Shown piece by piece: positions 42,497 through 52,700 of a DNA stretch of 64,000 nt; position 1 is the stretch's first letter, and each line of letters starts with the position of its first letter. Source of the DNA: Meghimatium bilineatum (lineage: Eukaryota; Mollusca; Gastropoda; Stylommatophora; Philomycidae). Both the position numbers and the translations under genes were made by a program. The stretch lies in NCBI GenBank assembly GCA_034231615.1, contig CM067306.1:30698617-30762616 (forward strand). The letters run 5' to 3'. Below the pieces are notes generated by a model. It saw nothing but the letters and a program-made list of their open reading frames with translations, ran no database searches and was not told where the DNA came from.

Positions 42497-43525
42497 TAAT
42501 TGGAAGAGTAGACAGTCTTATTCTGAGGTTACATGCTAATTAAGCGGAAGAGTGGGCAGTCCTATTTTGTGGTTACATGCTAATTAAGTGAAAGAGTGGG
42601 CAGTCCTATTCTGTGGTTACATGCTAATTAAGTGAAAGAGTGGACAGTCCTATTCTGTGGTTACATGCTAATTAAGCGGAAGAGTGGGCAGTCCTATTTT
42701 GTGGTTACATGCTAATTAAGTGAAAGAGTGGGCAGTCCTATTCTGTGGTTACATGCTAATTAAGTGAAAGAGTGGACAGTCCTATTATGTGGTTACATGC
42801 TAATTAAGCGGAAGAGTGGGCAGTCCTATTTTGTGGTTACATGCTAATTAAGTGAAAGAGTGGGCAGTCCTATTCTGTGGTTACATGCTAATTAAGTGAA
42901 AGAGTGGACAGTCCTATTCTGTGGTTACATGCTAATTAAGCGGAAGAGTGGGCAGTCCTATTTTGTGGTTACATGCTAATTAAGTGAAAGAGTGGGCAGT
43001 CCTATTCTGTGGTTACATGCTAATTAAGTGAAAGAGTGGACAGTCCTATTCTGTGGTTACATGCTAATTAAGCGGAAGAGTGGGCAGTCCTATTTTGTGG
43101 TTACATGCTAATTAAGTGAATGAGTGGGCAGTCCTATTATGTGGTTACATGCTAATTAAGTGAAAGAGTGGACAGTCCTATTCTGTGGTTACATGCTAAT
43201 TAAGCGGAAGAGTGGGCAGTCCTATTTTGTGGTTACATGCTAATTAAGTGAAAGAGTGGGCAGTCCTATTCTGTGGTTACATGCTAATTAAGTGAAAGAG
43301 TGGACAGTCCTATTCTGTGGTTACATGCTAATTAAGCGGAAGAGTTGGCAGTCGTATTATGTGGTTACATTTTAATTAGGTGAAAGAGTTGGCAGTCCTA
43401 TTCTGTGGTTACATGTTAATTAAGTGGAAGAGTTGGCAGTCCTATTCTGTGGTTACATGTTAATTAAGTGGAAGAGTTGACAGTCCTATTCTGTGGTTAC
43501 ATGTTAATTAAGTGGAAGAGTGCCC
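42497..43525. repeat. 44-bp satellite with 132-bp trimeric higher-order units
   Basis: About 23 monomers of 44 bp (gtgaaagagtgggcagtcct + attctgtggttacatgctaa + ttaa). Three monomer types alternate strictly: A (gcggaagagtggg...ttttg), B (gtgaaagagtggg...ttctg) and C (gtgaaagagtgga...ttctg). A-type monomers start near 42543, 42675, 42807, 42939, 43071 and 43203, exactly 132 bp apart. Monomers at both edges are diverged and not in this order. Confidence 0.95.
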
Positions 43526-43639
43526 ATGTTGTTTAGTGTAATTTTGGAAATCTGAGTAGATGACTGAGGTGAGAGAAATAGCCAGCCATATGCGTTCATT
43601 GTTGCAAGCCTAATGGAAAGCCTTAAATAAAAAGACTGA

Positions 43640-44640
43640 AAAAAACAAGCTACAATCACATATTTTAAAAAAACTTATGAAATCCAATGAAAAAGTAACC
43701 AGCAACAATCCGGATGAATGTGAACATCTAGAAGCATATTGCAGCATCGAAAACACATCTTATACTGCAAAACGTACAATCCTAGTCATTAAGAGCAAAA
43801 CTATGGAAACCCCTACTGCTCTCAAAGCAAAAACACTTGATCATCTAGACACCCAATACCCCAGTCTTTACAGATGGATTATCAGATATGCAAAAGGAGG
43901 AGCTGGAATACTAATACTTATACCAAACACCCCAAAACTAGAACTCCAATCGCTACTGGAAATTTTTTTTTAAAAATACAGGACAAAGCTGCAAACAATC
44001 TTATAAGCATTAAAGGCTCTAGAGGAACAGAGACTCAAAGGATCTAACATAGTCTTCTTGTGTGACTGCATGTCAGTACCCCAGACCATCCAAAATTAAC
44101 CTAAAGATCTAACCAAAAAAAAACGAAAAAAACGGTAGACCTTTTAAATCAAATGTCTGCTAACAATAAAGTTGTGCCGCAGTGGATCCATACACACAGT
44201 GTAATTTCAGAAAATGAAGCAGCTGACAGACTGGCAAAAGAAGGTGCAAAAAAATAAATAATTTCTGAACAGAATATCACTGACGGAAGCAGAAATTATC
44301 ATAAAAGAAGATACAAATATACCGTCAGAGAACAGGCAGCAAATCTCAACAGGTCCCAATTATAAGGTTAAGCAGATCACAGCAAGCCACAATTTTCAGG
44401 CTTCGCCCAGGACACTATACTACAAGCACATCTCCACAAAATGAAGGCCGTCCCAACAACCAATGCCCATGTCAAAAGGGTCTACAGAACACATTCTGCA
44501 GACATGCTCACTCTACGATGATGTGAGAACTAAAATATTGTCCCAAGAGGCACATCTAAAGGTAAAGCTGTGGGGTAACTGTGAGGACCTCTTGCTGACG
44601 TCTGAATTCATGGAAGCGGCCCAACTTCCTGTATAGATTT
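43640..44640 (+). pseudogene. RNase H LINE relic
   Basis: It contains YPSLYRWIIRYAKGGAGILI (damaged RNase H start), VVPQWIHTHSVISENEAADR + LAKEG (the RNase H catalytic-Asp region, usually GN.KAD.LA) and a CxC...C tail (QCPCQKGLQNTFCRHAHSTM-like, frameshifted). It is older than the copy at 45167-46700. Confidence 0.7.
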
Positions 44641-44662
44641 ATGAGCATAGGAAACTGATCGT

Positions 44663-44768
44663 TAGACATTTGTGGCTTTAGGGACATTTGTGGCTTTAGG
44701 GACATTTGTGACTTTAGGGACATTTGTGGCTTTAGGGACATTTGTGGTTTTAGGGACATTTGTGACAC
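44663..44768. repeat. 18-bp tandem repeat
   Basis: Six units of 18 bp (gacatttgtggctttagg) are nearly identical, with 'gtgac' and 'ggttt' variants. It is unrelated in sequence to the other 18-bp satellite at 16440-17175. Confidence 0.92.
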
Positions 44769-45166
44769 ATGTTAGATGTTTTATTATGAAAATCTAGTTG
44801 GGATTATACTACCAACCAATTCAACTGGAATTCTAGAGTGTTTTTGTGTAATGTAGTGCTATTAACTCATAAATTATAACTGGAAGTACATTTTGTTTAG
44901 TTTTCGAGCGGTCCTGGTTTAACTAGGGAGCTGATGATACACTTGTTTTAACAGATAATTTGTACCCCACTACAACTACAACATCGAGTATGAGAATGGA
45001 AATTGCAGCGGTGACAGCAGCTCTCACTTAGTTGGCGACGCAGACACCAACAGATTCAGTGATTCTAACGGACTCTCAAAGTATGCTGCGCAAGATATAA
45101 AAGTGTATGATCAGAACTGAATGGGTCACTCTTCTCAACAACTCGCAGATCATTATATGGATCTAC

Positions 45167-46700
45167 AAATGGTCAAACATTGCCAAAAGATGAGACACCT
45201 ACATACCTTGGAGTCACTTTTTATCCAAGACTTACATGGAAACAGCACATAGACAAGTGCCAAACAAAAGGTACAACGAGGACAGCACTCCTTAAAAAAT
45301 TGGCTGGAACAGATTGGGGTGCAAATGGAAAAATTCTAAGTAGAGCATATACAGGTTATGTAAGACCAGCATTGGAATATGGAATGTCAGCATGGGGGAC
45401 TGCAGCCAAGAGTAACACTCAAAAGATCTCAAAGATACAAAACCGCAATCTCAGAATTATAACAGGAGGTATGAATACTACCCCAATCACAGAAATGGAA
45501 ACATGCACAGGTTTGCCATCAATGGAAGAAAGAAGAAATGAAAAAAATCCTCACACAGTATGCAAAGTTCAAATGTTTGGAGAGTCATCAAATGAACCAA
45601 AGACTAAGCAGACCTACAAAAGAGCGACTCAAAAGAGGTAGCTTTCTACACTCCGCTAAACAGCTCCAGAAATCACTAACAGATACAGACCTACAAAACC
45701 TAAAACCACTAAACACCTCTAACACATACCCAACATGGGACAGGAAAAAAAAATTCCCAAGAATTATGGACAATATACCAAGCATTATTTCGAAAACAGA
45801 CACTACTATACAAGTACTAAAGGAGACAACTAAGAATCACATACAGAAAGCATACCCAAAGGATATATGGACACATGTATATACAGATGGATCAGCGAAA
45901 GAGGCAGTATTAGATGGAGGATCAGGAATATATATAGTAACACCAGATGGAAAAGAAATAGAAAAATCCATACCCACAGGCAAACATTCCACAAATTTCA
46001 AAGCAGAAATGGAAGCCATAATAGAGGCAGCCAAAATGCTCATGAATTGCTTGCCGAGTCACAACAGACATGTAGTATTTCTAACGGATGCAAAATCAGT
46101 ATTGCAGGCATTGAAAGATCCAAAGAACACGAGCATGAATGAACTTACGGCCTGCTCACTACACCTCAGCAGTACCACCAAAGAAACAGTACTGCAGTGG
46201 ATCCCAGGTCACTGTGGCATACCTTGAAATGAAAAAGCTGATCTCCTGGCAAGGAAAGGGGGATCACTGGAAAAAATAGAAAATGATAATACGTACTATG
46301 AAAGTAAGACCATGTTAAAAGCAGAATATAAGAAAAAGTGGAAGCAAATGCACAGAACTGCAGAACCAAATGACCCCTACCACCAAATGTCACGCAAGGA
46401 ACAAACCATCATTTTCAGACTACGAACTGGTCACAACAGACTGAGAAGTCACATGTTCCGAAAGCTGAAGATTGGTGAGACAGACCTGTGCAACTGTGGA
46501 CTGAGCCCAGAGACTGCAGAACACATTCTTCATGCCTGTCAACTCTACCAAGAAGAGAGGGAGAAAATATGGCCTACTGAGACGGTACTGCTTCCAGACT
46601 TGAGGGGTTCCATGGATGACCTGAAGCGAATCACACAATTCATTGAAGCTATTGGTGCTGTAACCTGATATCTGACTGAAGAACGATGAAGAAGAAGAAG
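45167..46700 (+). pseudogene. L-R1 RNase H LINE, youngest 5'-truncated copy
   Basis: The 12-bp target duplication ATATGGATCTAC flanks it at 45155-45166 and 46701-46712. It encodes the RT end (YLGVTFYPRLTWKQHIDKC), thumb (RPALEYGMSAWGTAA), then RNase H with VYTDGSAKE, NFKAEMEAI, FLTDAKSVL and NEKADLLA, the four acidic residues all present, and a C-terminal CNCGLSPETAEHILHAC. Only two lesions were seen: a frameshift near 45540 and a TGA at 46226-46228 where Gly of GNEKAD is expected. The tail is GAAGAAGAAG at 46691-46700. It lacks the upstream RT core and endonuclease. Confidence 0.92.
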
Positions 46701-46820
46701 ATATGGATCTACTGTCCAGGTCATGCTGGGATCAGGGGAATCGAAAAAACCGATGTGTTGGCCGGTAAAATCTTGGTGAACGGCACCTAGATAAGAAGAG
46801 ACAGGATTGAATTGATTAGT

Positions 46821-46898
46821 AAACCATGGAACAACGCATTCCGTTCTCCGGACTACATCCTGATAATATGCAGGAGTTTGAGAACGAACGCAGAAGAA
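46821..46898 (+). mobile_element. SINE-A, 5'-truncated, with target duplication
   Basis: GAATTGATTAGT occurs at 46809-46820 and 46899-46910. Between them lies the SINE-A 3' end: 'caacgcattccgttctccgg', 'actacatcctgataatatgc', 'gagtttgagaacgaacgcag' and AAGAA. It interrupts the L-R2 LINE. Confidence 0.9.
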
Positions 46899-47199
46899 GA
46901 ATTGATTAGTGCAGTCATGGATACCCTACGAGAAAACGAGGAGGAAGTCGAACGAGACAATGTACATATTCAGAGAATGGTAGAAATGGGACTGACTTGA
47001 GGCGATGGAAGAAAGTGCACCACTTCGGAAAGATCAGAAGAACGCGTAATCAACAACTGATTGGAATACTGAGCTTATATATTTTAGATGGCAGACGGAA
47101 CATATTTTAGATGGCAGACGGCAAGCAGAGCATATAGGCACCTATGGGAATGCCCCCAGTGCTGTGACGCTTGTTCCTAAACAAGAAAATTTATAATTT

Positions 47200-47950
47200 T
47201 CACCAACACTAATGGCCACGTCATCAAAGAGATGGAAAGCTTCATATGATAGCAGTCGTAAATACAATGGTAACTGGGGGAAAAAATAAACACATGGCTG
47301 TTTATATCCACTATTAATCCAAAAATGTATCAAAACTAGCATAAATTAGTTTTTTTTGTGTGGGTCTTTTCCTTATGCGGTTTGGCCTTTTTCTGGTGTG
47401 ATTTTGATTTTTTCGAAAATAAATCTGGCATTCATTCACCTGGTACAGGTAGGATAGGTTCATATTTGTTTCGCAATGGAATAACACATTTTTTTAAAGT
47501 GTCACTCACAACTTGTGCAGGTACCTATAGCCTATATAGGTAAGTCTGGTTTCGTTTTACTCGTTCTTTATGACCAGATAATTCGATATAATAAAGCTGA
47601 ACATAGGAGGCGTCTCCTAACAATCATAATCAATATAGTTAGGGTTAGGGTTATAGTCATAGTGACTTAGGCACCGTACACGCACAACAAGGTATCTATT
47701 AATTTATGATAACAACATTAAATTAATCATTATATTATACAAGATGTCATCCAGGATGTTTGAAGTTTGTAGATTATGCCTGATATTTGCTATATATAAT
47801 AGACAGTCACTTTACTTTATTTCTGTTAAGGCAACTTAAGGTAAGGTATCAGTTGTGTACCATACGTACGATGGGGAAGAATATTTGAATATAAATAATA
47901 ACATTATTAAATATAAATTAAAATACTTAAATTTAAATTCTTGATCAGAA
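47200..47950. other. No gene recognised
   Basis: Non-coding. A short 'gttagggttagggtta' run lies at 47638-47653; two telomere-like units are too few to call an interstitial telomere. Confidence 0.45.
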
Positions 47951-49200
47951 TCCAGCATCATTCAAATTACTGCACAAGTTACAACGTACAAGACATTCCA
48001 GTAAAACTACAGTTTGTCTTCACTGTGCTATATAAATAGCACCACAATGTTTACATTTTTAACTATCCGACGTCACGGATTTGCATGTAACACCAATGAA
48101 ATTAATGGATGCTGTGATGTTACATCTCAGAACACAAATGACATCTACCATATTTAAAATTTTGGTGAAAGTAAAGAATAGTTCTCCACTGTGCTATAAA
48201 TAGCACGCTGTTTACTTTTTTAACTAGCTGACATCATAGATCTCCCTAACACATCAATTATCCGAGGGTTGCGAAACTGTAACTATGTGAATAAAACCGG
48301 ACACTTACCTTAGTCAGCATTCTCTGTGGGATACACTTTTTTAATTACAGAAATGAACTCCATGAATATTCCCGCTTTTCTATATAATAATAATCTACCC
48401 TAATTCTAAATACTAAACACTTATTCTACTCTTTAACACTAACTCTAATGCAAGCGTTTTCAATTAATAATATATCATTCGATTTCACATGCTTTCTTCT
48501 CCATATATGAATTTATAACGAAAGTAAGATCACGTCCTAAACACGGATGCCATAATTGTTCGAATCCGTCTGCTAAATGTATACCACTGCGCATGTCCTT
48601 TAAATTATATCTTCCCGCTATTGTACATAATAATAATTTACTTTAATTCTAACAATAGGTTAGAATTAACACTAGAAACTGATCCTAATCCGTAACCCCT
48701 AACCCCAGGCTGAATACTAACTCTAATGTAATCGTTTTAAATAAATATTAATTTTAAATACCACTTATATTCAAAACTAAATCATACAACAATACTAGCA
48801 CTCTGCAAGGCAATCACAACACAAAGGTTGGAAAACACCTCGAAGCTAGAGCAAAGGTCACAGAGGAGAACTGTACTTTACTTCAGCCAAAATTTTTATA
48901 ACTAATTAATTTTTAAAATATATAACTGATCCTAACCAGTAAAAGTAAAGGGTTGTATCCTAGTTTAAGTCACCATTGTGCTAGGAGGCACAAATGGAGA
49001 AATATACTTTACTTGTGCCTCCTAACCCTTACCCCATCCCTAATCTAAACACTAATTCCAAATTAATATGCCTTTTCAGTTAATATACCTTAATTTACAA
49101 TGCAAATTCTACTAATCACACTGCAAAGGTTAGGTAATACCTCGAAACTAGAACAAAGGTCACAGTGAAGACTTAAACTGTAGTTGTGCCGATATTCCTA
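47950..49200. repeat. Degenerate long tandem/dispersed duplications
   Basis: Several blocks recur. 'cactgtgctata(ta)aatagcac' with 'gtttac(a)ttttttaacta' at about 48018 and 48187. 'cccgct.tt.tatataataataat' and 'actctaatg.aa.cgtttt' at 48372 and 48613. 'cacctcgaagctagagcaaa' + 'ggtcacag' at 48838 and, diverged, at 49140. Spacing of 170-320 bp suggests an old, decayed tandem array. No coding. Confidence 0.6.
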
Positions 49201-49990
49201 GTTATAACTAACAATATGCTCTGTTGCCATTAGAATAGATCAAGTGTCCTAGTTGGTTGTGGGTTTTTCTGGTCATTCTAGTGAGGACACACTTCTTCCC
49301 TTCCCCCCCCCCACCCCCGATCACTTCCACTTCTATTATTCTAGAGGGGGTTCTAGAGATACTGCCAACAAGTTGACCATTAATCATAGGCATATGGTCA
49401 GAACCTGTAAGAAGGCTGTAGGCCTATCTTGGAAACATAAATCACAAAAGATGGTAGTTAAAAGAAGAATAGAAATGCCCAGGGTGACAAGACATCCTTG
49501 TTTTACAGATACGGACAGTACTAATTGTGAATGTTGTGTCCCAAAAAAATGCTATTGAGACTCCAAAATTTATTGGTCTTAAAAGATCAGTATATTTCTC
49601 ATAATTAAGAGTAAGCTTGATTGAAATTATACAATTAACCATGTCTACAAACTTAATATGAAAAGTCAATAGCTTCTTGATTAAGAACAAGATGGAGTTA
49701 AAACTGTAAAATGTTCATATAAAAAGTACTATATTTCAACCTAAATACATTTAATGTTCTAGTTAGGGATGAAAAACTGTTGGTGCCAAGTGCTGAAAAT
49801 ATTTTCATGGTTTTTAATTTAACTAATTATAGGGGTTAATTGTTTCATTAATTATTATTCACTTTTTTCACATGATTTCTGAATAAAATAAATGAACAAA
49901 AACAAATATTGCCATGGCTTATGTTTGGATCAATTTTGTATTATTATAGGATGTCCTGGTTTATCTTTTTTTTAAAAATCTGGTCACCAT
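49200..49990. other. No gene recognised
   Basis: It contains a C-rich tract (49303-49318) and AT-rich sequence. A 101-codon open stretch at 49253-49558 shows no domain, repeat or splice context that would support a gene. Confidence 0.4.
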
Positions 49991-49999
49991 AGGAGTGAC

Positions 50000-50930
50000 T
50001 AAAAGTACTTTTAATGATATGTGGAAACTATTAACATCCAAACAAATTATAAAATACTACATACACTCTACATTAATATATAGCTCAGAAACATGGATAA
50101 TGAACAAACTAGAAGACAGAGTTGATTCCCTTGAGATGTGGATATGTAGAGGAGCAGGGAGAACTTGTTGTAGAACTCATAACACTTATTCTAAGTGTGT
50201 TCCTCTCAAGATGGCTGTCCTGCTTTATTTGCAATGGAAAATTTGAAGGAAAAATTAATAACAGTTGATAACTTTTCCTATCTAGGCAGCAAAATGACAC
50301 AATATGGAGATACAACAAAAGAGATTTCTACCAGAATTGCATTGCATCAAGTGCATTCAATCACCTAATAAACACCTGGAAATAAAAACAATAAGTAAAT
50401 ATACTAAACTATGACGGTTCAACTCCAATGTAATATCTGTATTAACATATGGTTGCAAAATTTATAAAATAACAAAAGCACTAGTGAAGAATTTAAATTC
50501 ATTTGATTATGAATGATTTAGAAAACTCTTATTAAATATTGATTGGGAAGAATTCAAGTCTAACAAACAAGTTATAGAAGACACCAAAAAGCAATATGTT
50601 TCTACAATAGGAATAAAACAATGGACTTGTATCTGATATGTACTTAGAATGAATGAAAACAGACTGCCACTACAAGCATTAAAATGGATAAAAAAAAGTA
50701 AAGTAACCCATAGCATTTATTAATGCCGTAGGGGTGGGAGATGTTAGCGATCTCACATTTCAGAGGCTCTGCAAATGAGGGCGGTAGCCATCTCCTCTCC
50801 CTCTCAGTCATAAAATGGATACCAGATAACAAAAAAAAATGAGGAAGACCAAGAGAGACTCTTTGCGGAACAACCATCAAAGAGGGTATGCTATGGTATA
50901 ATATCTAAGAATTACACACAGAGCTCTGGT
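50000..50930 (+). pseudogene. L-M LINE C-terminal copy with SINE insertion
   Basis: In successive frames: LTSKQIIKYYIHSTLIYSSE, TWIMNKLEDRVDSLEMWI; later KALVKNLNSFDYE, YVLRMNENRLPLQALKW and, beyond the SINE, KWIPDNKKK*GRPRETLCGT. The protein resumes in register across the SINE at 50691-50810. Confidence 0.75.
50691..50810 (-). mobile_element. SINE-C, 5'-truncated, with target duplication
   Basis: TAAAATGGATA occurs at 50680-50690 and 50811-50821. Between is the SINE-C 3' part on the minus strand ('gagaggagatggctaccgcc', 'gaaatgtgagatcgctaaca', 'tctcccacccctacggcatt', TTACTTTACTTTTTTT tail). It matches 54641-54760. Confidence 0.92.
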
Positions 50931-51037
50931 TTTTGCCCTATGCAATGTATTTGGCGCTGAAGGAACATTAGATAAATAGGGAGAACACTATTTGGGGTGA
51001 ATTGACCTGCTGCACTCAAGGGAACCTTTAAACATAT

Positions 51038-51200
51038 TTTGTGTTTGTTCTCAAACTCCTGAAAATTAGTAGTCTGAAGATCTGAATATGTTGTGTCATG
51101 ATGGTTTACATCATAGCTGCGATATTTGTACTTTTCAACTGGCACATACTACTTCAGCATAGCTTCTGGGTCACTTTGACCTTACTTGAGATAGGACATG
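51038..51200 (-). mobile_element. SINE-A fragment
   Basis: The minus strand shows the SINE-A body from 'gtcaaagtgacccagaagct' through 'gcagctatgatgtaaaccat' to 'tttcaggagtttgagaacaa'. It is truncated at its 5' side and has no AAG tail. Confidence 0.78.
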
Positions 51201-51644
51201 ATTGTCCATGATTCACAAATGGCAACTGGGAATATGCAAGCTTTAAGGAAAGTTAGTTTTCTTATAAAAGCTTATTTATCACTTTTGCTATCACTTTCAA
51301 GTTTAGGGAGTAAAGTATAGAGCCATCTGTGACTGTCTTCTATTCAGGCATGTTGTAGAAGGTGACTAAGGAAAGTTGGGGGATAGGCTAACAACCTGTA
51401 ACCTGTAAAAGTCACCATGGTCACTACATATCTTGTATCAATTTATTTTGAATGGTCTCCATGGATGACGAAGAGATACAGGTCAGCGTACATTGCACTT
51501 TTGTTCTTTTGTGAAAGACTTCCCTTGTGGCAGGTTGTGGGAAATGCTAGGTGTACCATTACTGGAAATAGGTCAACTGATCTTACAGAAGAAAATGATA
51601 AACTAGTTGGCCCAGAGATATATGCTATAATCCTGGCAGAATTA

Positions 51645-52075
51645 TATCTTCTTCTTCAACGTTCATTCTCAAACTCCCACTAGTTTGGTGAGACAAACCT
51701 GTGGACTGAGCCCAGAGACTGCAGAACACATTCTTCATGCCTGTCAATTCTACCTAGAAGAGAGGGATAAAATATGACTCACTGAGATGGCACTACTTCC
51801 AGACTTGAGGAGTTCCATGGATGACCTAAAGCGAATCACACAATTCATTGAAGCTATTGATGCTGTAACCTGATATCTGACTGAAGAACAATGAAGAAGA
51901 AACTCCCGCTAGATCCCCTTTGTAGCAGGACTATGATGCTACTAAATTTCCAGCAGGATGTAGTCCAGAGAATGGAAATGCGTTGTGTTGCCATTTTATT
52001 TGCGCCAATTGCACCAAAACACATCAGTCTTCAGCGGGACAATGATATGATCCTCGGATACTGCCACACTGGAAT
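51645..52075 (-). mobile_element. SINE-B split by a LINE tail
   Basis: SINE-B in minus orientation: 51645-51683 (tcttcttcaacgttcattct and caaactcccactag) and 51913-52075 ('gcaggactatgatgctacta', 'tttccagcaggatgtagtcc', 'aatgcgttgtgttgcc', 'cacatcagtcttcagcggga'). The interruption is 51684-51900. Confidence 0.85.
51684..51900 (+). mobile_element. L-R1 LINE 3' tail inserted in SINE-B
   Basis: Flanks AACTCCCACTAG (51672-51683) and AACTCCCGCTAG (51901-51912) differ at one base. The insert matches 46483-46695 of the young LINE very closely (ctgagcccagagactgcaga, gacttgagg.gttccatgga, ctgactgaagaac.atgaag). Confidence 0.9.
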
Positions 52076-52119
52076 GTCCCCTTTTGGGGATTAAACATGC
52101 ATCCATAAACCCTCTAGCA

Positions 52120-52312
52120 CGGCGGTTCTCAACCTGTGGTTCGTGACACCTATGGGGGTCGAACAGCCCTTTCACAGGGGTCGCCTAAGAACATCGGACA
52201 TATGAAAACCACATTATGTAGTAGTAGCGAAAATAATTTTATGATTGGGGGTCACCACAATATGATGAACTGTATTAAAGGATCACTACATTAGGAAGGT
52301 TGAGAACCGCTA
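52120..52312. mobile_element. SPIN-type hAT MITE
   Basis: The ends read GCGGTTCTCAACCT and, inverted, AGGTTGAGAACCGC. The interior has 'gggggtcgaac', 'ccctttcacaggggtcgcct', 'aagaacatcgga', 'gcgaaaataattttatg', 'ttgggggtcaccacaa', 'gaactgtattaaagg' and 'cattaggaaggttgagaacc', in the order known for the nonautonomous SPACE INVADERS (SPIN) hAT element. Eight-base flanks CTCTAGCA (52112-52119) and TTCTATCA (52313-52320) fit the hAT target pattern with two mismatches. Length 193 bp; part of the usual centre is missing. Confidence 0.93.
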
Positions 52313-52700
52313 TTCTATCACAACCATGACTTTGAGACAACAGTAACCATATACAAGTTTGGATTTCACTTCAGATTCTCAACTAAAGAGAACTTTGTTA
52401 GAAAGGCTGTGAGCTATCAAGAGCTACTTGCTCACAGCTAAATAGCGAAAGGAATTCAGCCTAGAAAAAACCATAAAAAAGAAAATGATGCCAGGACAAC
52501 AAAAAAGAGGTAGGCCTATGCCATGAAGAAGATGAATGCAAGACATCAATAACCACCTGAACATGGCAGTCTTCTATTTACTCCTGCTCACAGCTAAAGG
52601 GATTACTTAATCATTATCATCATCACTTTTGCATATTTGATCTTTTTTTTTTAAAGAACATTTAAACTGTACATAAGATACTTTCATGTTTACTTCCAGG

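Larger units (their letters stand above)
44980..47190 (+). pseudogene. L-R2 RNase H LINE split by a later LINE and a SINE
   Basis: The left part (44980-45166) encodes MRMEIAAVTAAL and SVILTDSQSMLRK. The right part (46701-47190) continues with IWIYCPGHAGIRG and EKTDVLAG, then AVMDTLRENEEEVERDNVHI, and the 3' 'gggaatgcccccagtgctgt' end. The order matches the L-R2 copy at 53180-54590. The gap is exactly the L-R1 copy 45167-46700 flanked by ATATGGATCTAC, and a SINE-A splits the right part at 46821-46898. Confidence 0.88.

Noticed and set aside
42497-43525. CRISPR-like array
   Set aside because: Units are contiguous with no unique spacers, the sequence is eukaryotic, and variation follows a trimer pattern; it is a satellite.
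44556-44768. MSLKPQ-repeat protein
   Set aside because: It is a translation of six 18-bp repeats joined to LINE sequence.
47638-47653. Interstitial telomere repeat
   Set aside because: Only about two TTAGGG units; too short to distinguish from chance in AT-rich DNA.
49253-49558. 101-codon open frame
   Set aside because: No domain, no splice sites in frame, a C-run that makes the frame unreliable, and no repeat or homolog signal.
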